Assembly: GCA_028564705.1 (NCBI GenBank)
Contig: JAPXFQ010001355.1
Coordinates: 744,001-808,000, forward strand
Source: Apricaphanius iberus
Taxonomy: Eukaryota > Chordata > Actinopteri > Cyprinodontiformes > Aphaniidae
Reading direction: 5' to 3'
Length of the DNA: 64,000 nt
The position numbers and the translations under genes are program-made. Under the pieces are notes generated by a model. The model saw nothing but the letters and a program-made list of their open reading frames with translations, was not told where the DNA came from and made no database searches. Position 1 is the first letter of the stretch, and every line of letters begins with the position of its first letter. Below are positions 34,995-48,378 of this stretch, piece by piece.

Positions 34995-35300
34995 GCCGGT
35001 GACTGTGATGCCAGGATTTTCAAAAGAGAATTGAAACTGTGGCTCCAAAATGCTCAAATTGGAGATCACACGTGACCATGATCATAAACCAACACATGTG
35101 TCCCTGTTGCATAATTTATTATTATTTGTTTCATTTTATTGTTTTATACGTAAATGTATATCGTTGACAGTCTTATTTCTTTTAGCAACATCAACCTGCC
35201 AGAGGACTTAGGCTATAATCTTGCATATTTACGGTTATTCTGCTGTTTATTAATATGCAATGTCCTCCTTTTAATTCATAATTGAATAAAGGATGAGTGT
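34995..35300 (+). repeat. Probable LINE 3'-end fragment
   Basis: The order TTCAAAAGAGAATTGAAACTGTGGCTC ... CCTGCCAGAGGACT ... GCTATAATCTTGCATATTTAC ... TTAATATGCAATGTCCTCC follows a common teleost non-LTR retrotransposon tail. The coding part is absent. Confidence 0.45.
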
Positions 35301-36200
35301 CTCTGTGGTGTCCTGTAGACCAGCCATCTCTAGCCATTGGTAAGATTTCTTGAGATATGACACTTTTATGTTATGTTCCAGTGGTACATCCCATGTAGGG
35401 ACTTGTCCTCCCCTGATGGTTCCTCCTCCAGCACTTCTTCAACTTTGCATCGTCTGAGGCAATCACTGAGAATGTCATCCTTATTTTATTTTTTTTAAAC
35501 ACTACTTAGTGTGCATTGAGTGTACATCTAGTTTAATCATTATCTGTTGACCATCTAGGGATAAATAAATAAAATAAATGTGGTCAAATAAGTATCAGCT
35601 CAGATCATTTGAAAATCTGTCACAACTAATTTTAGTTGGTGACACTTCGGGTTCCCAAGGTTTGTTAATATTCATCATCTGCATTTAGGTAACATTATCA
35701 AGTCATTTATTCAACATGTGAGTAGCACCTGCATATATTCTGCAGAAGTAGTGTATATGTCAGGTTTATATGTGGTCTGTAAATTGCAACATATAAACCA
35801 CAGATATTCTTATTTTTTACAAGGCTTGGTTTCTGGGAAATCATTATAGAAGCAGGAAACTGAAGAGGAAAAAAAGGGATTCTAAGGAGAGAAAAAGGCT
35901 AAACAGAAAACGAACAGGTCATAACCCAGAAACTGAATTTATATATGCAAATATTATTTCAGTTAAATAGAAGTACATTTCTCCTAGGCGCTTAGCTTTT
36001 TTGACTAAGAGTAGGTATCTTATAGGAATTTGAAACATTTTGTTGCCTTCTTGGATCCACCACTAGACCAATAGACTTGTAAAAAGAAAAAAGGTTCTAC
36101 TGCTTCAACCAGCTCAATTCATTCTGCTAGTGGACTTCTTTTATGTGGAACAATATGACAAATTTTTGTTCACAGGTAAAAAAAGAAAGGAAAGAGGATG
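35301..36200 (+). other. Intron 3, no gene seen
   Basis: AT-rich intronic DNA without a supported feature. Confidence 0.4.
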
Positions 36201-36244
36201 ACAATAATAATAATAATAACAATAATAATAATAATAATAATAAT
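36201..36244 (+). repeat. (AAT)n microsatellite
   Basis: About fourteen AAT units with one interruption. It encodes the leucine run seen in the antisense frame, which is not a protein. Confidence 0.95.
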
Positions 36245-39200
36245 TGGCTTTGGGACACTTTTGCCTGATGTGTCGACTTGTCACCAGGGAAGTAGCAACC
36301 ACTATTCAAAAACAGTCTTTCAAGGGAGCCTGGAGTACTACAAATCAGGGCCTCTTTAAAAAAGGGGAATAAGGGTTGACTCAAGATTTTTGCACAGTAC
36401 CAATTTACTAAGTAAACCTAAACATAACTAGGCTAGTGTTGTACTGGGAGCTGTGTTGGCTCTTAAATCAGCTCTAAAAAACTCTGGAGACTGCACCAGT
36501 GTTGACATGAAGACTCATTCAAAGGCAGTCCTGAATCCACCATTAATTGTTCTGTGGTTTTTATGGAAGCTTTAGAACCGGAGAAGGAAAACACAGACGA
36601 CGTTCAGGATGATGTAAACATTACTGATTCATCCAAGCTCGCCGACATTTTTATTTTGACAAACCGTCTCTGCGAGACGCGGCTGTGCTGCGGCTGAGAA
36701 GTGGCTGAAAAGCGGCTGAGATTCCCCTGCTCTTCGTCTCACCGGGTCTAAACGTTAACTCTGGATTCCGTGTGTGCGTCTGTTTTGGCGTGTGTGTGTT
36801 TGAGTGTGTGAGGATTGGACGCGTGCGTGTGCACCCTGAGGGATCCCAGCGTTAGGATTAATTAAAAACTTCAATCCTTCCACTCTGCAGCAGGAAAATT
36901 GATGCCTCCTTGGGCTCAACTTTAAATATTGCTGCTCCAAAATTGTCTCTTAAAAAGATCTATTGTCCCAGGTAATAAGCAGTGTTTTTGATGATGCCAC
37001 GTATTTCAGAAAAAGAACTGGTGTACGCATTTATAGCATTGCCGTAAAGTCAGATTAAATCATATGGTATAGATTTCTTTTGTGGAGTATTGTATGCTCA
37101 TAATTTGAAAAAGAACACAAAGTACACTCCAAAAAAAGATATTGGAACGAAGTGGGAAAAAAAAAATGTTAGGAAGCCCTGCTGGGCATGTTACCCAAGA
37201 GAAAGCAGCCTCTCTGCTATCAAACGTCAAGGATTATCAGAGTAAAGAAGCCAAACGTGTTTCACATCACCGTGACATCTGTCATTAGATTTGATGAGAG
37301 CTCAAAATGCTCTGAAGAATCTCAGCCAGACCAGACTGCTGTACTAAGGATATCTGTGTCAAAACCACAGGAGCTGCCATGAGAAAAATCCTTTCCTTTT
37401 ATTCCCTTTTAGCCGTAGTTTTTTTTTTTTTCTCCCGTTCCTGAAATCTGTCATGTGGATAAAAGGTTTGTGTCAGATTGAAAGCGGCGCAGTTGGAAAA
37501 GAGCTTCCCCCTTTGTCTGGGAGGTCAGAAAGCCTCTTTTTTTTCTTTCTCTCACACCTTTTCAGTGAAACAATACAAAATGGGTTCTTTGTGCAAGAAG
37601 ACACGTTGGGCAAAGTCGCTGAAGTTGTGGAGTTGCGGCAGGTAACAGGTTTAGATAACAGCCAGGACGAAACATCTTACAGAGGATCCTTTTATGATCC
37701 TCATAAATCCTCTCATGAGGGTTTTTTTCCTTCCTGCATCCAACGGTATGAATTCCACGTTTAGATTTGACTAGTCATTAGTTTCCCAGTGATCTTCGAA
37801 CATGCAGATGCAATCCTGAAGAGCTTACATACACTGATTACTGTAGTCCAACATTAAATTTAATAACATAAAAAAAGTGTAATGGACAATATTAAACTTT
37901 AGGCATTTAAATGATTAGCTATTTGAACAAGCATATCGTTAATGTAATGTTCGGTTATGATTAACAATTAGCTAGGGTGACCATATTTGCCAACTGAAAC
38001 ATTTTAAGGACTGGGCCAACTATTTTGAGTTAAACATATTTAAAGGTTGCATGAATAGTAAAATAACAAACTTCAGATTGTCTTTCAAAAACAAAAAAAA
38101 TTACTTTAAATTTTCTCTAAATAAATCATCACAGAAATAATTAACTTTTTAGGGTTAGAAAGTTTAACAGTAACAATAAGAGGTTTTTCAAGTCATTCAA
38201 AATAAAACTAAAGAAAATTTTGAAATAATATTCAGTGAAATTAGATTTTTTTTGTCTGTTCAATCTAATAAAGCAAAAAGCTGCAGTCCCAGGAAGACAA
38301 TAAAAAGGGTACTCATGCTTTAGTTTTCATCTTCATCCTCAGTCAATTTAAAGATGAACTCTCACTTTGCTCAGCATTATTATAGTTTTTGTGTCCATTT
38401 GAGCCACAGAACTGATTATTTAGCAGAAGTTCTTTAGAAGTTTCTTCAAGTTTGGATGTGTAAAAAGCGGATTTATGAAATAATCACACCAACACAGAGA
38501 ATAAACATGCTGACATTAGCGTAGTAATAGTAGAAAAGCATTTAGCAAGGACTGTAGCTAAATGTGTCAAGTCAGGTATACATTCCTGATCGAGATTATT
38601 TAGTGGGGGGGAAGGTAGGAAAATATTATAGTTTGGTACATTTTAATCAAGAAAAATATATACAAATTAACTTTTACCTTTTTTTTCTTTTTTTCAATTT
38701 TATTCACATTCAACAAATAACTGTTTTTTTTTCTGATTGCATTCCTGAAATAAAGAAGGTTTATTATGTTCTGTAGGTTAGAAAAGTTGAAAGCATAGAA
38801 CTGACAGGAGAATAGCCAAGTTTAGTGAGAGCTGCAAGTCCTTTCTGTCTTTCTTTGGTGTCACTTTTTAAAGTTTCACTGCAGAAAGATATACACTGCC
38901 CTCTGAGTTACGCAAATAAAAATTCTGCAATTGTTCAGGTAGAAAACAGTTGTATTCCTTTGTTACATGTGCATACAGAACCGACAGGATCAATACAGAA
39001 GAATTCAAAAATAAATACGTGTACCTTTACAACCGTGTTTGAGAATGAGCAAAATGGGATGTAATCACATGTATCCCATCCAATACTGCTAAAATATAGT
39101 GATATTTTTCGCAACAAATTGTAACTGAGGAAGGAAATAAATGATAAAGGCTTCCCTATTACTGTCAGTTCTGAATTATTTTGATTGAGTGGCTACATTT

Positions 39201-40799
39201 CTATCATAATTAGGTTCTTTGGTCATTGGTCAAATTCAAACTCAAACACACAAAAGTAGAGATCCTTTAATGGCTTTCTCTTCTATGGGGGACAGACAGT
39301 CGCTTTCTTGTTCCATCTACTGACGATTTGCCAGCTATCTTTTGGATGAGCCATAATCATAAACTGAGTGAGCCTTAAATCTCCTCCTCAGCCAAATGAG
39401 CCATTACTGGGGTAAAGAAAAAGCTTATTTTACATCAGCTTTCTTAAAGAAAAAAAAAAGCTTATGAAAGGCCAAAAAGAGAAACCTTTTGAGATTCTTT
39501 GTACCAGATACATCATATAAAATGCTAAAAAAGAAGAAAAAAAAGGAAAGAATTGTATACTTTCCTAGAAAGGTCACTAAGCATAATAAAGACATCAGTG
39601 AAATGGTCAATTTCTTGGTGGGAAGTGTGCAGAATTAGTCAAGAGCAATGAGTCATGATGTTCAGAAATCTTGGGACCGTTTTTGATGTGGCAGTTGCAT
39701 AATTCATGGCAGTGACGCATCTGTTTCTGCTGATAGAAAAGGGTACTTCAAACCGTCTGAAGGGGCCGAATGGAATTATTCTTTTTTTTTTTAAGAGGCA
39801 ATGTCATGGATTTGGAAATCCCCTTCTCTTCTATGCCTATCCGCACATACAAACGATTTGCAGAGAGACGAAACTCAAAAATTCTTAATCTTTCGTGAAG
39901 AAGACGCCTGTTTGTAGCGTTGAAACGCTTCATCGGGAGTCAAGGATTTCTTTCACATCATTTACTTTGTGGGTATTTCTCAACATAGAAGACAAAAGTA
40001 AAAATAATGGAATTAATGACCTGCTGCATACTGTAAGGAGAAACCAACAGAACTGTAAACGTCAAAAAGAGGGATTTAAACACAGTAAAAAGTATATACT
40101 TTTTGAGATAAAATTGAAAGAAGTAGTAGGGTTGGACATGGTTTATCTATCTTTAGTTGATTTTAGTTTCTACAACACAACAGGGAAAAATGTGGATGTT
40201 GTGTGATGTGGGCATCTGCCTGTTTCAACATTAGCAGAGCGCATGGTTACTTTAACAAATTAGATTTCTAACAAAACATAAAGAATGTACATACCTCTGT
40301 AACCTTACGTTACTCCGTAACAGAGATTTACCTGGTTGATTGTGGCTAAGCGTTGCTATGGTAACGTTTCCCTTGCCTCTTGTAGCTTAGCTTTAATTCA
40401 GGCAAAGTTATCAACCTCAAAACTGATACTACAGTGGACAAAAGTCAGTAATACTTTCTGGACATGCTTGTATCTTTTTTTATGAGTAAAAAAATTAACT
40501 AAATTTTAAGCTGAGTAAAAGCACCTCCTCCAGGCTGAATTTGCAGCCTTGGCAATACAAATCTTAGCAAGCCTAAAATAACTTCAGTATAGTATATTAG
40601 CACTTCCAAAAGTATACAACTAAATACATAAGGAAATACACTTAACTTACCATCATTCCTGTAGTTGACGCCGAGGGTGAAACCCTCTGAATAGCTGCCA
40701 TGACGGATTTCTCCAGGCTGGAGAAACCCGACGGACGGCGGCCGTGTTGCCTTAGTTGGGCTGAGTCCCCTGAGGGCGTGGTCTGTAGCGGCCTTTGGC
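36245..40799 (+). other. Intron 3, no supported gene
   Basis: It includes a CpG-richer patch at 36560-36850 with a 44-codon acidic open frame (36563-36697), and a hAT-like left end GCTAGGGTGACCATATTTG at 37973 without a partner. Otherwise AT-rich. Confidence 0.35.
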
Positions 40800-41935
40800 T
40801 AGGGCTGAACGATTAATTAAATATGCAATTAAATCGCAATTTGGTAAAATGCGATTTCCTAATTGCAAAGGCTGCGATTTGACTTGATGTAAACATATCT
40901 GGTAAAGTCACGTGACTTGCAAACAGCTGAAACAATGCAGAAAGAGATGGAAACGCTGCACTTTAACCCGTTATAAAATGACCTAAAGCTTAACAGAATC
41001 CAACACTACACAATAGTTGGTACCAAAGAGGAACAGTACATCAGTTGTGAGAAATTATATCTGCTATGAAAACGTTGATGCTGCGCAACGCCAGATAATG
41101 CAGAACCCGCCTTGGTATTGTTGCTGCCTCACGAGGTAGGGTACAGTACGAACCTTTATCAACACCTAAAAACATCACACCACCATATATGAGAGTTGCA
41201 TGGCTAAACTGACCGCCACCAGTGTTTAAATTCCCAGTAAACAAACTTCGAGGCGACAGGGATCGTTGACCGAGCTGTTTGAAAGAATCGCTCCTTACAA
41301 AAATAAAAAAAAAGGCACATGGAAATAATTCGTGCTATAACGGGTTTTATAGCCAAAAGTATGTTTTGTTAACCATGATGAATAAACTAGGATTCAATCT
41401 TACGAACACATTTAAGCCACATTTTACCTGCGCTGTATAAAAAATGCCTACAGAAAGTTAAAGCCGCACCGAAAACAGCAGAGTATTTTGAAACAACTGA
41501 CCTGAGATCAAACTCTACGGAGCCATACCAGAGTCTGAAAGTGCATTAGATCGATTGAGAATTAAAAATTAGAGCTTGTTGCTTCAAGCATCCTACTTCC
41601 TGGATAACCACACGGAGGAAAACATTGCAGCCGGAGGGACTTACTAGCTGGGATCAAAAGGAAGAAAACTTTGATTGCAGAACAACACCGATGACCATAG
41701 AGTGTGATGATTAAAAGTAGATAAAGTTGTTAATCTTTGCCTTTGTCCTAAAATAAATCTATCTTATGGAATATAATAAAATATGTATACAAAATCTGTT
41801 TATAATACACAATATTTTTGCTTGCATTAATTAAAAAATGCATGACAAAAGCCCCACACAAATAATTGCATATTAAATCGCAACATTGAAGAAAAAAATC
41901 GCAATTCGATTATTTTCCAAAATCGTTCAGCCCTA
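40800..41935 (+). mobile_element. hAT-type element with TAGGGCTGAACGATT ends
   Basis: Ends TAGGGCTGAACGATT and AATCGTTCAGCCCTA are a perfect 15-bp inverted repeat. Subterminal AATTAAATCGCAATTTGG and AATCGCAATTCGATT also pair. Flanks CCTTTGGC (40792-40799) and CCTCTGGC (41936-41943) match 7 of 8. The element is 1136 bp with no transposase, so non-autonomous. It interrupts what looks like a GC-richer unique region. Confidence 0.85.
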
Positions 41936-41943
41936 CCTCTGGC

Positions 41944-43946
41944 TGCAGCTTAGACCTTAGTCGATAAGGGGGAGAAAGGAGACAGATGGATGGGGGGGCC
42001 AAAGTTTCACACAAGAGCGTAGGAGTACATCAAAGAGCACACAGATGGAGAGCTGCAACTCATGCGCATGTTGTGTTTCGTGCCTGCATTAGAGGAGCGC
42101 TCGTGGTCACTGAACTGTGTGCATGGAATGTTCAATGGCACCTGTAGAGTGTAATACACACTCGCATTGAATAAAAATACTGTGGGTGGAGTTTGGTACA
42201 TGCCCATAGGGGAAAATACACGCTTGTATTGAGTATAAATACTGCCCGTGGTGTTTGATATATGCTCCTAGAGGACTTTTTGTCAATTTCGCACCATACG
42301 CTTCCATCTATAACAGGACCCCACTCTGAAGAGTGTTGTTCCTGCATGATGACGTGTTCACTGATATGTTAATTATTGGATTTCTGAAACCTTTGATGGT
42401 TCGGCCACCGATCAAGGCCGTTCAAGGAGGTCACGGTCAACAGCAGATTTTGTCAGTGCAAATCTACTAAGGCAAGCCCCCAGAACAGGACAGAGTCAGC
42501 TTTAAAATACATTTTGTATGTACCCAAAGTGATCTTATGCTCCTCTCCTCACTCACAACTCCCTTTATTATTTACTCAAGCACATCTGCACAGGTCACTG
42601 AGTGTGGTTTGAGCCTTGAGTGAAACCCTGCCGGACGACTAACCAGAGAGGAGTCAGACAGCCGCAAATACCCCCACAGGTTACTGGCGCCGAGCTGCAA
42701 AAACACCTCACAAAATGCCACGACTGCTCTCATACTCCGTCAGTGCAGCACACGTGTGTATTCTGCACTCATGCATGATCAACAAATAAAAAATTGATTG
42801 TTCCACCTACAGGGAATGGAGAGCAACGTGTGGTTGCGTGTAGGTGACAGACTCGTTTATTCACTGAGTGAGGCCGACATGGTGTGAGTGGGTTTAAGGT
42901 CAGATAACACACTAAACAGGGAATCCAAATGAGTGAGGGTGAGAACACTCTAGGCTGTTAGAGAGAACAACTGTCTGAGTGGAGTTAGTCTGTTTGGCGA
43001 CTGAATTGTGGTTTTCCCATCCATCATGACTGATCATGATGGATGTGAAAAGTGAAAAAGACTCAATGTCTTTCCTTATGTCCTCGTCCGTCATGCAGTT
43101 TCCCTGCTGTGATCCCACACAACTTGTACTTCATCCATTATTCACATCTTTGCATTGACCGAGAACCGGGCACTTATCACTGTCCAGCCGGAGGCAGGAT
43201 GAGGTGAAAGGGATACAATATGCAGTTTGACCAGGAAACGGACGCCGCAGCCCGGACGTGCTAGTGTGCATCCTTCTTGTCCGTATACTTTGACAGTGAT
43301 GCATGTTGTCAACCTTCTTTTTTTTTCTTTTTTTATGAGCTGCAGAGAGCCAGGTGTCCTGATGGGTGATTCACAATACGCTGCTGTTGGGCATGTGGAG
43401 CTTATCCGTTAAAATCACTGGTGATGACACATACACACACGAGCGCCTTCCCACCAGAAGGCTGCCTCCGCACCGTTTTTCTAGGCTGAAAAATGAGCGG
43501 GGGCATTTCCTTCCTGCTGACATCCGTATACAGTATCAGCAGAAAGCCTGTGGGAGCTGGGATGCTAGCGGCTGCTTTGACGTGGCACCGCAGAGCTTTT
43601 CAGAATCCACTCACTATGCTCAAAGGACGAGCTGAAGGACTTGGCTTGTGGATTTGGCAAATATCTTTTTGATTTTGGCAGAAAGGGAAGGCACTGTGGA
43701 AACTCCTTAGTATATTCATTTTAAACCTTTATTGAACATTTTAGGCAGAAAGTTTTTTTCTTTATTTTAAATATCAAATAGCAACAAGGCAAGTATACAG
43801 GAAGAGAAACTACGAGCTAATCTAATTTTACTCTTGTCCGTTAAACTTGGCTGAATCCCAATTCTTTTAACATTTACCCATTCATATCAAGAATACTTCT
43901 CTACAAAAATTACACCAATCAAAAACCCATCAACTATCACAAATAT
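41944..43946 (+). other. Intron 3, no gene; short tandem repeat inside
   Basis: Two and a fraction imperfect copies of a roughly 62-bp unit lie at 42139-42275 (shared ACAC-C-TGTATTGA-TA-AAATACTG, TGTTTG-TA-ATGC). The rest has no supported feature. 43140-43620 looks unique. Confidence 0.4.
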
Positions 43947-44176
43947 GGGGCGACTGTGGCTTAGTAGCTAGAGTAGTTGTCTTGCAATTGGATTTTCGTA
44001 GGTTCTGTTCTAACCTCCCCATTTCCATTTGCCCAAGACACTTGCCTTCCGGTGTCTGTATCGGTTTATGAATGTGTAGGTGTTTAAGAGTCCGAATTTG
44101 TGAATGTCGCTCCAATGTGAAGCGTTTTGATTGATCAGTATGACTAGAAAAGCACTATTTAAGTTCAGTCAATTTG
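43947..44176 (+). mobile_element. tRNA-derived SINE
   Basis: It starts GGGGCGACTGTGGCTTAGTA, with an A-box-like TGGCTTAGTAGC and a B-box-like GTAGGTTCTGTTC. It continues through CCCAAGACACTTGCC and GAATGTGTAGGTG to AGCGTTTTGA and GACTAGAAAAGCACTATTTAA, the order of a very common teleost SINE. It is diverged, with no clear target duplication. Confidence 0.7.
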
Positions 44177-44672
44177 GCTTTTATTTGTTATATAGACATG
44201 GACTGTATGTCAAGAGGTCAAATACAGGCTAGTAACACGATCTAGCTGCAACATACAGTTAAGTCCAAAATTCTGAATTTATTTGACTCCTGTGTATATT
44301 TAGTAACACCCATGCAACATATCTAACGAAGCAAACCACCAGAGAGTTTTGTAGGCTATTAATTGTGATTTTTTTTTTCTGGCAGTTTATTGCCAGCCAC
44401 CGATAAACGTTGCAAAAAAGAAGGGGTGTTTTGTTACTTTTATACAAATATGAGTATGCTCATTGTAGTTATAATGAAAACTTGAGAAATACATTGAATT
44501 ATATCGAGGTTTTTAGCAGCAGATTATGTTTGCTTTTGTTCATAAAAGCTTTTCTGGACAATTTTACTGGAGTACACATTCATTGGATCCTTGTGAACAT
44601 GTGGCTTCAAATGGTGAGTTGCACATTATGTGTTTACTGAGTTGTTTGACTATGCTTTTACTGTGTCTACAG

Positions 44673-46167
44673 TAGGGGTGTCACGATCTGATTTTGTATC
44701 AAAATCTATTGAAATTATACTACAACGTTGCACTTTGAAATCCAAAAGGATCGTGATCACCTGCTCCTATGTTTACTGTGCGTCCCACTCAGACTCTGTA
44801 GCAACAGATAGCAGGCGACCATCTATTTCCTCCGATTTCCTCATCACCAAGACCCACACATTGCATTTTCCTTAAGAAGTTACTCTCACCAGCTCTCATA
44901 CAACCCACAACACCACCTGGTAAAATGTTGACTGCCTGTATCACATCCCCCGGGATCAGAGCACACGTCCACAGAGCCCATTAGCTGACGCTAGCAAGTA
45001 GCTAATAGCTAAGCTACAGTTAAGCCATGGCTAAGACAGATAAAGAAAGAAGCAGCCGGACCCACGTTAAAGCCGCTCCTTTTATTCTCCAATCACCAGT
45101 GAGGAAATTTTGAGTACCCGACGAGTTAAGTCCACATTCGCATTGTAAACAAGAGGCTGTTAGCTGCGTTTTGCTAAGTCCTATGTGCTATCTGGAGCAC
45201 TGTGTATTCAGTCGTTTTTCTACAGTAACTATAAAGAGTCACTAAATGGTAGCCACTCTCTGTTACTAATAATTTGTTATGATGGAGCTGAACAAGGGAG
45301 ACCAGAAAGATTGATCAGATGTGGAGGCAGAGGTCGTGTACAGACCAATGTAATCCACAAGGAGATCTCTATGCTGATTAATTTTAAGAGCATTTTTATT
45401 TTTCCAGTTCAAGAGGATATTTTTCTTATTGATGCATAAGGCAAGGTGAACTAATTGCATAATCATTGTATCTATGGTAACTTCATCAAAATTTCTCAGC
45501 AAGCAAACTGGGGGAGAAGGTGTGATATTACCTTTCAGACACTTTGATAGGTCTTCACATATCTGGTACCAATATTTCTTAACAGGTGGACAGAACTTAA
45601 GCACATGAATATAATTGTCCAGTATGTTGCTTTTACACTGTAAGCAGGTATTAGATGGGATATAACCCATCTTGAAAGTCCGTTTTCCTGTATAATTTAC
45701 TCTATGAAGGATTTTAGATTGTATTAATTGTAGATTAGAATTTGTAAGAAATTTAAAGGTTCACAAAGAAATCTGAGACCAGAGGTTTTGGGTTTGGACA
45801 AGTCCATCTCCCATTTTGAAATAGGAAGGGCTATTGATTTGTCTAATGTATTTAATGTTTTGTATACAGTATTTTAGACAGCACTTTGGGGAGTTTAAGA
45901 TTAAAAAAAGTCTAAAACTTTTACTGAAATTTATAATTAAACTGTATTGAGCCTAATTTTACCTTTTATAATCGATTTAGTTTGTGGAAATTCTAAGAAT
46001 TTATTCTTGTTAATTCCGTATTAAATGGGATAAAGTCTGTTCCATCAAAAATATGTCAAATATGTGAAAGAAATAATAATTAAAAAAAATCCAGAATCAA
46101 ATTGAATCGTGACCTTAAAATTGAAAATCAAATTGAATCGATAATTTGGAGAATCGTGACACCCCTA
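44673..46167 (+). mobile_element. hAT-type element with TAGGGGTGTCACGAT ends, carrying a LINE
   Basis: Left end TAGGGGTGTCACGATC and right end GAATCGTGACACCCCTA are inverted complements. The target duplication GTCTACAG is perfect at 44665-44672 and 46168-46175. Subterminal AATC-ATTGAAATT and AATTGAATCG blocks recur near both ends. The middle is occupied by a minus-strand LINE fragment, which accounts for much of the 1495 bp. Confidence 0.85.
45266..45900 (-). pseudogene. LINE ORF2 C-terminal fragment (L1-like)
   Basis: An open frame of 134 codons (45670-45266) reads MGYIPSNTCLQCK, then FCPPVKKYWYQICEDL, then MQLVHLALCINKKNILLNWK. This fits the C-terminal CxxC-type domain and tail of L1 or Tx1-like ORF2 proteins. 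Upstream on the same strand, QLIQSKILHRVNYTGKRTFK extends the homology beyond the ORF start, preceded by a stop and frame lesions. The reverse-transcriptase core is absent, so the copy is 5' truncated and dead. It is nested in the hAT element 44673-46167. Confidence 0.7.
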
Positions 46168-46175
46168 GTCTACAG

Positions 46176-47654
46176 TTATGATTGTTTCTTTGACTTGGAT
46201 ACATCATTGGTATCAGAATATTCTCAGCTTTACAATGATGTGTATTATGAATTGGTACGGGTATTTGATTTCTTTTGATTGTACGGGTATTTAAATTCAC
46301 CCAGCCAGTCCTTACTTGAATCGAACCCAATTGAATCCCTTCCAATTATTAGTGAAGACAAGATATCAGTGGAAAAATGCTAAAAACTATCATTGTAAAC
46401 TGCCTTTAGCATCTTTATTGGTTATTGGTATGGTTAGTTTAGCTAGCATTTTTAACTGTGAAAACCTTATGTTTTTCCATAAAGAATGTTGGCTTGGCTG
46501 GATAAAACATAGCAACTATGCTGAAATACCGTACATAAAGCCTTCTTGTTATCTGCTGGAAGTTTCACTCTCTCTTAAAGTACAACCCAAAATAGCTGAC
46601 AGGCCTTGGTACAAAACTATTTTCAGTAAAAAAGCTTCTTAAATGTCTTTGCTTCCTCTTATTATATAATAAACGGACCATTGATGCTCAAAACGGCTAA
46701 CCTCTTCACTCGGTAACTTTGTCAAAAGCTAAAAGTATCACTGCTTGTTAAGAAAGCCTGATAATTTTTGTGACACATTTTAAATCTAATAAACACTGAA
46801 CCTGAAATTTCAATCATTGTTGTGAAATTCAACGTTTTCACAGTAAAAATACTGACATTTGTGTTTACTGATGCCAAAATTGTTTCATTCACTGCAGAGC
46901 TCTCTAGTTTTTAGAAAAGTTCAGAGTGAGATCACTGGGGTTGAAGGAACAACTGATTATATAAGTTTTGGCCACAGTGGCTCATGGACCTTAATCTGTT
47001 CTCCCAAATATTTTTGGTACAGATACACAATTACATAGACATTAGCCCCATGCTTATAGTGTGAGCTAATAAACAGAAGAAAAAATGGAATACAGTCATA
47101 GTAGTAGCTGGTATCAAGATGAATATCTAATTTTACATCCTCTGTGCTACAAATAACCAAAAGAAATGGTAATAATGGATTAACATTGATAAAGGACAGA
47201 TTTTGCCAAATACAAAAAAAAGTTTTATTTTTAGTTCATATAGTAAAACAAAAACACACTTTTGTTCAATCCAAATTGGCCCTTGAAATACCAGTACTCA
47301 GCGTTTTACTGCATTATTGTGCAGTGTTTGAATTTTAGTTTCTGTGTTGTGTGTGTTTGTAGCAACACTAAGATGCCTGAATGACAGATGCAGGCGGCGG
47401 GCTTTTGAAGCACTGTGGCTCAATGTCTGCCATTTCCTCTGTCATGACTGAAGTAGGAGTTCTTTCCAAGTCTATGGTGTTCCTTTTTTTAGTCTTGTTT
47501 AGTCCAACCATGGGGAAAGCTTTTTCTGCATCTCCATTTGAGTGTGGAACAACTAAAACTAGGTTTGCAACCTTAGAATGCCTGTCACCTTTTAAAAACA
47601 ATGAACCAAGAAGGTGTAATTACTCTTAAATATGTCAGTTTTCACGTTGATGGT
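46176..47654 (+). other. Intron 3, no gene seen
   Basis: The 108-codon frame at 46316-46642 has no recognised domain and I do not call it. Confidence 0.35.
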
Positions 47655-48378
47655 GTCAGTCTGTGTGTAGAAAATGTAACTTGCTCTGTTTGCACTGAAG
47701 TAAGAGTAGTTCTACTTCACAATATTTTTACTCAAGTAAAAGTACAAAGTAGCCATCTAAAAAAATTACTTGAGAAAGAGTAAGAAAAGTATTTGGTACT
47801 GGCTATTTGACCACTGAGTAGTATCTGATCTAATTCATTTTTTAATTATTATATCAGTAGTCATCGGACAAAAACATGGTCAAATTCTGGCATTTTAAAG
47901 AGTAAGACAAAAATAAAACATACAAATAAATAACAGAATTACATTATAATGAATTTTAAACAGAAGAAAGTCAATTGTTTCAAAATAATACCAATACTTA
48001 CAGTAGGTAACAAAGCTATATATCTTACGGGGTAAATAGTACTTCAGCTTACAATTTATGGTGTTCACTATATATTCACTTGACCTCAAAATGCAAAAAA
48101 AAGTTCAACAGAGCTTGTGTAGAAACAGGTGGTATCTTTTAATTAACTATAGGTGTCTATGCCTAATGTATTTCTGGTTAAAATATGTTTGCCCTTCATT
48201 TAGTGAATTTACTCATAGTAGACAGAGTATCCAGAAATTTAACTCAAGAGTAGCGACACTTAATAATAATACTGTAGTAAAATTAAAAAGTAAGGCATAG
48301 CAAAAGTACTTTTAAAAAGTACACTTTGTTTTTGTAAAATGTACTCAAATAAATGTAACTAGTTATTACCTACCTATT
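47655..48378 (-). mobile_element. hAT-type element, CAAAGCTGGGTAG family, copy 2
   Basis: In reverse orientation: GTAACTAGTTATTACCTACC at 48357-48376 is the complement of the left end of the 11459 copy, and TACTTCACAATATTTTTACTCAAG-AAAAG near 47710 is the complement of its right interior. The outer ends are eroded and no duplication was found, so the boundaries are approximate. Confidence 0.55.

Noticed and set aside
46316..46642. 108-codon + strand frame as a gene
   Set aside because: No recognisable domain, no splice context, AT-rich codons; likely chance.
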